This document shows positions 34,692 through 35,886 of a stretch of DNA of 35,886 nt, piece by piece (the first letter of the stretch is position 1; each line of letters starts with the position of its first letter). Position numbers and translations under genes: made by a program. Below the pieces are notes generated by a model that worked only from the letters and a program-made list of their open reading frames with translations, made no database searches and was not told the origin of the DNA. Location: the NCBI GenBank assembly GCA_033875315.1, contig JANRJG010000039.1, positions 72,614 to 108,499 on the forward strand. Reading direction: 5' to 3'. This stretch comes from Candidatus Methylacidiphilales bacterium (GTDB lineage: Bacteria > Verrucomicrobiota > Verrucomicrobiia > Methylacidiphilales > CAZTYG01).

Positions 34692-35497
34692 ACGATTCCC
34701 GTCCCATCGGTATTTTTGATTCCGGTGTCGGTGGATTGACCGTGGTCCGGGCCATTGAAGAAATCCTGCCTTCGGAACGGTTGGTTTACGTCGGCGACAC
34801 CGCCCGGGTTCCCTATGGCAACAAGTCCGAGGCCACCATCACCCGCTACAGCCGGGAAATTGCCCGTTTTCTCGTGGCCGGCGATGTGAAGATGATTGTG
34901 GTCGCCTGCAACACAGCCTCGGCCTTTGCCCTGGAGACCCTGCGCCGGGAATGCACGGTGCCGGTCTTGGGCGTGATCGAGCCTGGGGTGGAAGCAGCGG
35001 TGGCGGCCAGCCCGCAGGGTCGCATCGGGATCATCGGTACGGCCGGAACCATTGGCAGCGGGGTGTACCAGAATTTGATCCTCCAACGCCTGCCCGCTGC
35101 CCAGTTGACCTCGTTGCCCACTCCCCTGTTGGTGCCGTTGATCGAGGAAGATTGGCTGGACCACGAGGTGACGGCATTGGTGCTGCGCGAATACTTGCGT
35201 CCGATGGAGGAGGCCGGGGTGGACACCCTGGTCCTGGCCTGCACCCATTACCCGCTGCTCAAACCCGTGCTTTCCCGCCTGCTCGGCCCGGGGCGGATTT
35301 TGGTCGATTCGGCCTTCGCCTGTGCGCAGTCGGTGCGGCGCTATCTCCATGGCCACGGGATGCTGGCGGCGACGGAGGGGGTCGGGGGAACCGAGGTTTA
35401 CCTGACCGACCTGCCCGCCCATTTCGGACGCATGGCGGAGCGTTTCCTCAAACACCCGGTGCGGCGGATTGAAAAAGTGGCGTTGGATTCGGTTTGA
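34688..35497 (+). CDS. murI: Glutamate racemase
   Basis: MurI interconverts L- and D-glutamate to supply D-Glu for peptidoglycan. The 269-residue protein has the N-terminal GIFDSGVGGLTVVRA, the paired catalytic cysteines C74 (VVACNTAS) and C185 (LACTHYPLL), and DTARVPYGNKS. IGIIGTAGTI follows. Length fits. The ATG at 34688 overlaps the amidase stop as ATGA. It is the last gene of the panC-amidase-murI run, and no terminator with a T run is obvious after it. Confidence 0.96.
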   Translation: MNDSRPIGIFDSGVGGLTVVRAIEEILPSERLVYVGDTARVPYGNKSEATITRYSREIARFLVAGDVKMIVVACNTASAFALETLRRECTVPVLGVIEPGVEAAVAASPQGRIGIIGTAGTIGSGVYQNLILQRLPAAQLTSLPTPLLVPLIEEDWLDHEVTALVLREYLRPMEEAGVDTLVLACTHYPLLKPVLSRLLGPGRILVDSAFACAQSVRRYLHGHGMLAATEGVGGTEVYLTDLPAHFGRMAERFLKHPVRRIEKVALDSV

Positions 35498-35552
35498 GAT
35501 TAAAGACGGCTCTAGGGGGTGTCCGAATAAGCTCCAAGCCGGGAAAATGAAG

Positions 35553-35728
35553 TTCACCGCAAAGGACGCGAAGAACGCGAAGCAGAAACTTTTGGCATCG
35601 ATGGTCCTAAGGAGTAATCCAACCCCGATGAAAATCAGGGTTGGACTTGAACTCACCGATTGGTGAATCGAAAATTTGCTTAGTCCAAACCCCAATGACT
35701 TCGCGAACTTCGCGCTCTTCGTGGTAAA
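35553..35728. repeat. Inverted pair of CGCGAAG-type intergenic repeats
   Basis: The left arm 35553-35582 contains TTCACCGCAAAGG followed by ACGCGAAGAACGCGAAG. The right arm 35699-35728, read on the minus strand, gives TTTACCACGAAGAGC and then GCGAAGTTCGCGAAG; it matches the left arm at 23 of 30 positions. The pair is separated by about 115 bases. Similar ACGAAGGACACGAAG-type intergenic repeats are familiar from environmental genomes. Confidence 0.6.
35618..35645 (+). other. Hairpin with GAAA tetraloop downstream of murI
   Basis: Positions 35618-35629 pair with 35634-35645 across one mismatch, forming 11 base pairs capped by a GAAA loop (35630-35633). It lies between the two arms of the inverted repeat. 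There is no T run after it, so it is not a clear intrinsic terminator. Confidence 0.55.
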
Positions 35729-35749
35729 TCCACTGCATCGTTCAGACTA

Positions 35750-35886
35750 GAGCATTTCCGGATCATATAGACACATAATGTGCATGAGTGAAGTAGTTGA
35801 TACATTCTTGTGGAGTGAACAGTGACAAGCAGTCTGCGACCGCCCGCATGAGTTCTTCGTAGGTTCTTGCACAAGCCCGGCGTAAG
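35750..35886 (-). mobile_element. Terminal part of an IS630-like insertion sequence (cut by window end)
   Basis: The transposase C-terminus reaches its stop at 35763 and the element probably ends at 35750. There a TA (35748-35749) adjoins AGAGCATTTCCGG, which resembles the ends of IS630-family elements, and TA is their usual target. Only this end is in the window, so target duplication cannot be checked. Confidence 0.55.
35763..35886 (-). CDS. IS630-like transposase, C-terminal 40 residues only
   Basis: Reading the minus strand from 35885, the frame encodes LRRACARTYEELMRAVADCL and then SLFTPQECINYFTHAHYVSI before TGA (35765-35763). The motif pattern (RTxEELxxAVAxxL...SPxECxNYFxHAGY) matches the C-terminal end of IS630-superfamily DDE transposases. 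The gene's catalytic part lies beyond the window, so its integrity is unknown. The expected small residue in HAGY is replaced by His here (HAHY). Confidence 0.75.
   Translation of the reverse strand, partial: LRRACARTYEELMRAVADCLSLFTPQECINYFTHAHYVSI

Noticed and set aside
1-35886. CRISPR array or riboswitch
   Set aside because: No regularly spaced direct repeats were seen, and no leader resembling a known riboswitch core was found upstream of his, pan, arg or ars genes.

Overview
This 35.9 kb window is GC-rich chromosomal DNA of a Gram-negative-type bacterium with meso-diaminopimelate peptidoglycan (Mpl, MurI, an exported amidase, an AsmA-like protein). Several traits fit Verrucomicrobiota or a relative: a lysine-rich DksA-like protein ahead of S18 and L28, dispersed CGCGAAG-type and CTCGTTCTCG-type intergenic repeats, weak Shine-Dalgarno sites, and a TonB-like membrane protein with a von Willebrand A domain. 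The phylum call is inference. Coding density is high and no gap without a gene exceeds about 300 bases. The largest gaps (5216-5499, 16608-16854, 35498-35762) hold a terminator hairpin, a decayed gene fragment, and a hairpin plus inverted repeats.

Layout. 1-5215 (minus): a type I restriction-modification operon, hsdR then an hsdM-hsdS fusion, then the start of an unknown gene that leaves the window. 5406-5628: tRNA-Phe (minus) with a visible promoter and terminator hairpin. 5643-12077 (plus): trmB, hisD-hisB-hisH, an AsmA-like protein, yicC and gmk. 12093-12953 (minus): a transglutaminase-like protein. 13112-14392 (plus): argA-type N-acetylglutamate synthase. 14595-15995 (minus): mpl. 16213-17355 (minus): an accessory pocket with hicB, a hicA broken by an in-frame stop, a frameshifted fragment related to a small gene 10 kb away, and a zinc-finger-like hypothetical protein. 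17554-26358: an arsenosugar/arsenic-methylation locus. On the plus strand are a GT2 plus membrane-transferase fusion and a TIGR04282-type glycosyltransferase. Facing them on the minus strand is a five-gene run: flavoprotein/ferredoxin membrane fusion, DUF547 protein, arsM, aquaglyceroporin, arsS. 26504-28227 (minus): DksA-like protein, rpsR, rpmB and a small conserved protein, closed by a near-perfect terminator. 28317-30266 (minus): speA. 30382-30879 (plus): bifunctional-nuclease-domain protein. 31038-32387 (minus): vWA protein. 32509-35497 (plus): panC-amidase-murI with 4-base overlaps. 35763-35886 (minus): the C-terminus of an IS630-like transposase cut by the window end.

How the genes work together. 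In the arsenic locus the aquaglyceroporin can pass As(III), ArsM methylates it, ArsS is the radical SAM enzyme assigned to arsenosugar synthesis, and the glycosyltransferases plausibly glycosylate the product or attach it to a lipid. The fused flavoprotein/iron-sulfur membrane protein may supply electrons. The most unusual items are that fusion protein, whose flavin domain appears circularly permuted; the glycosyltransferase fusion; two copies of a hexamer-rich hairpin, both between convergent genes; and the hicBA pair with a nonsense codon in the toxin gene.
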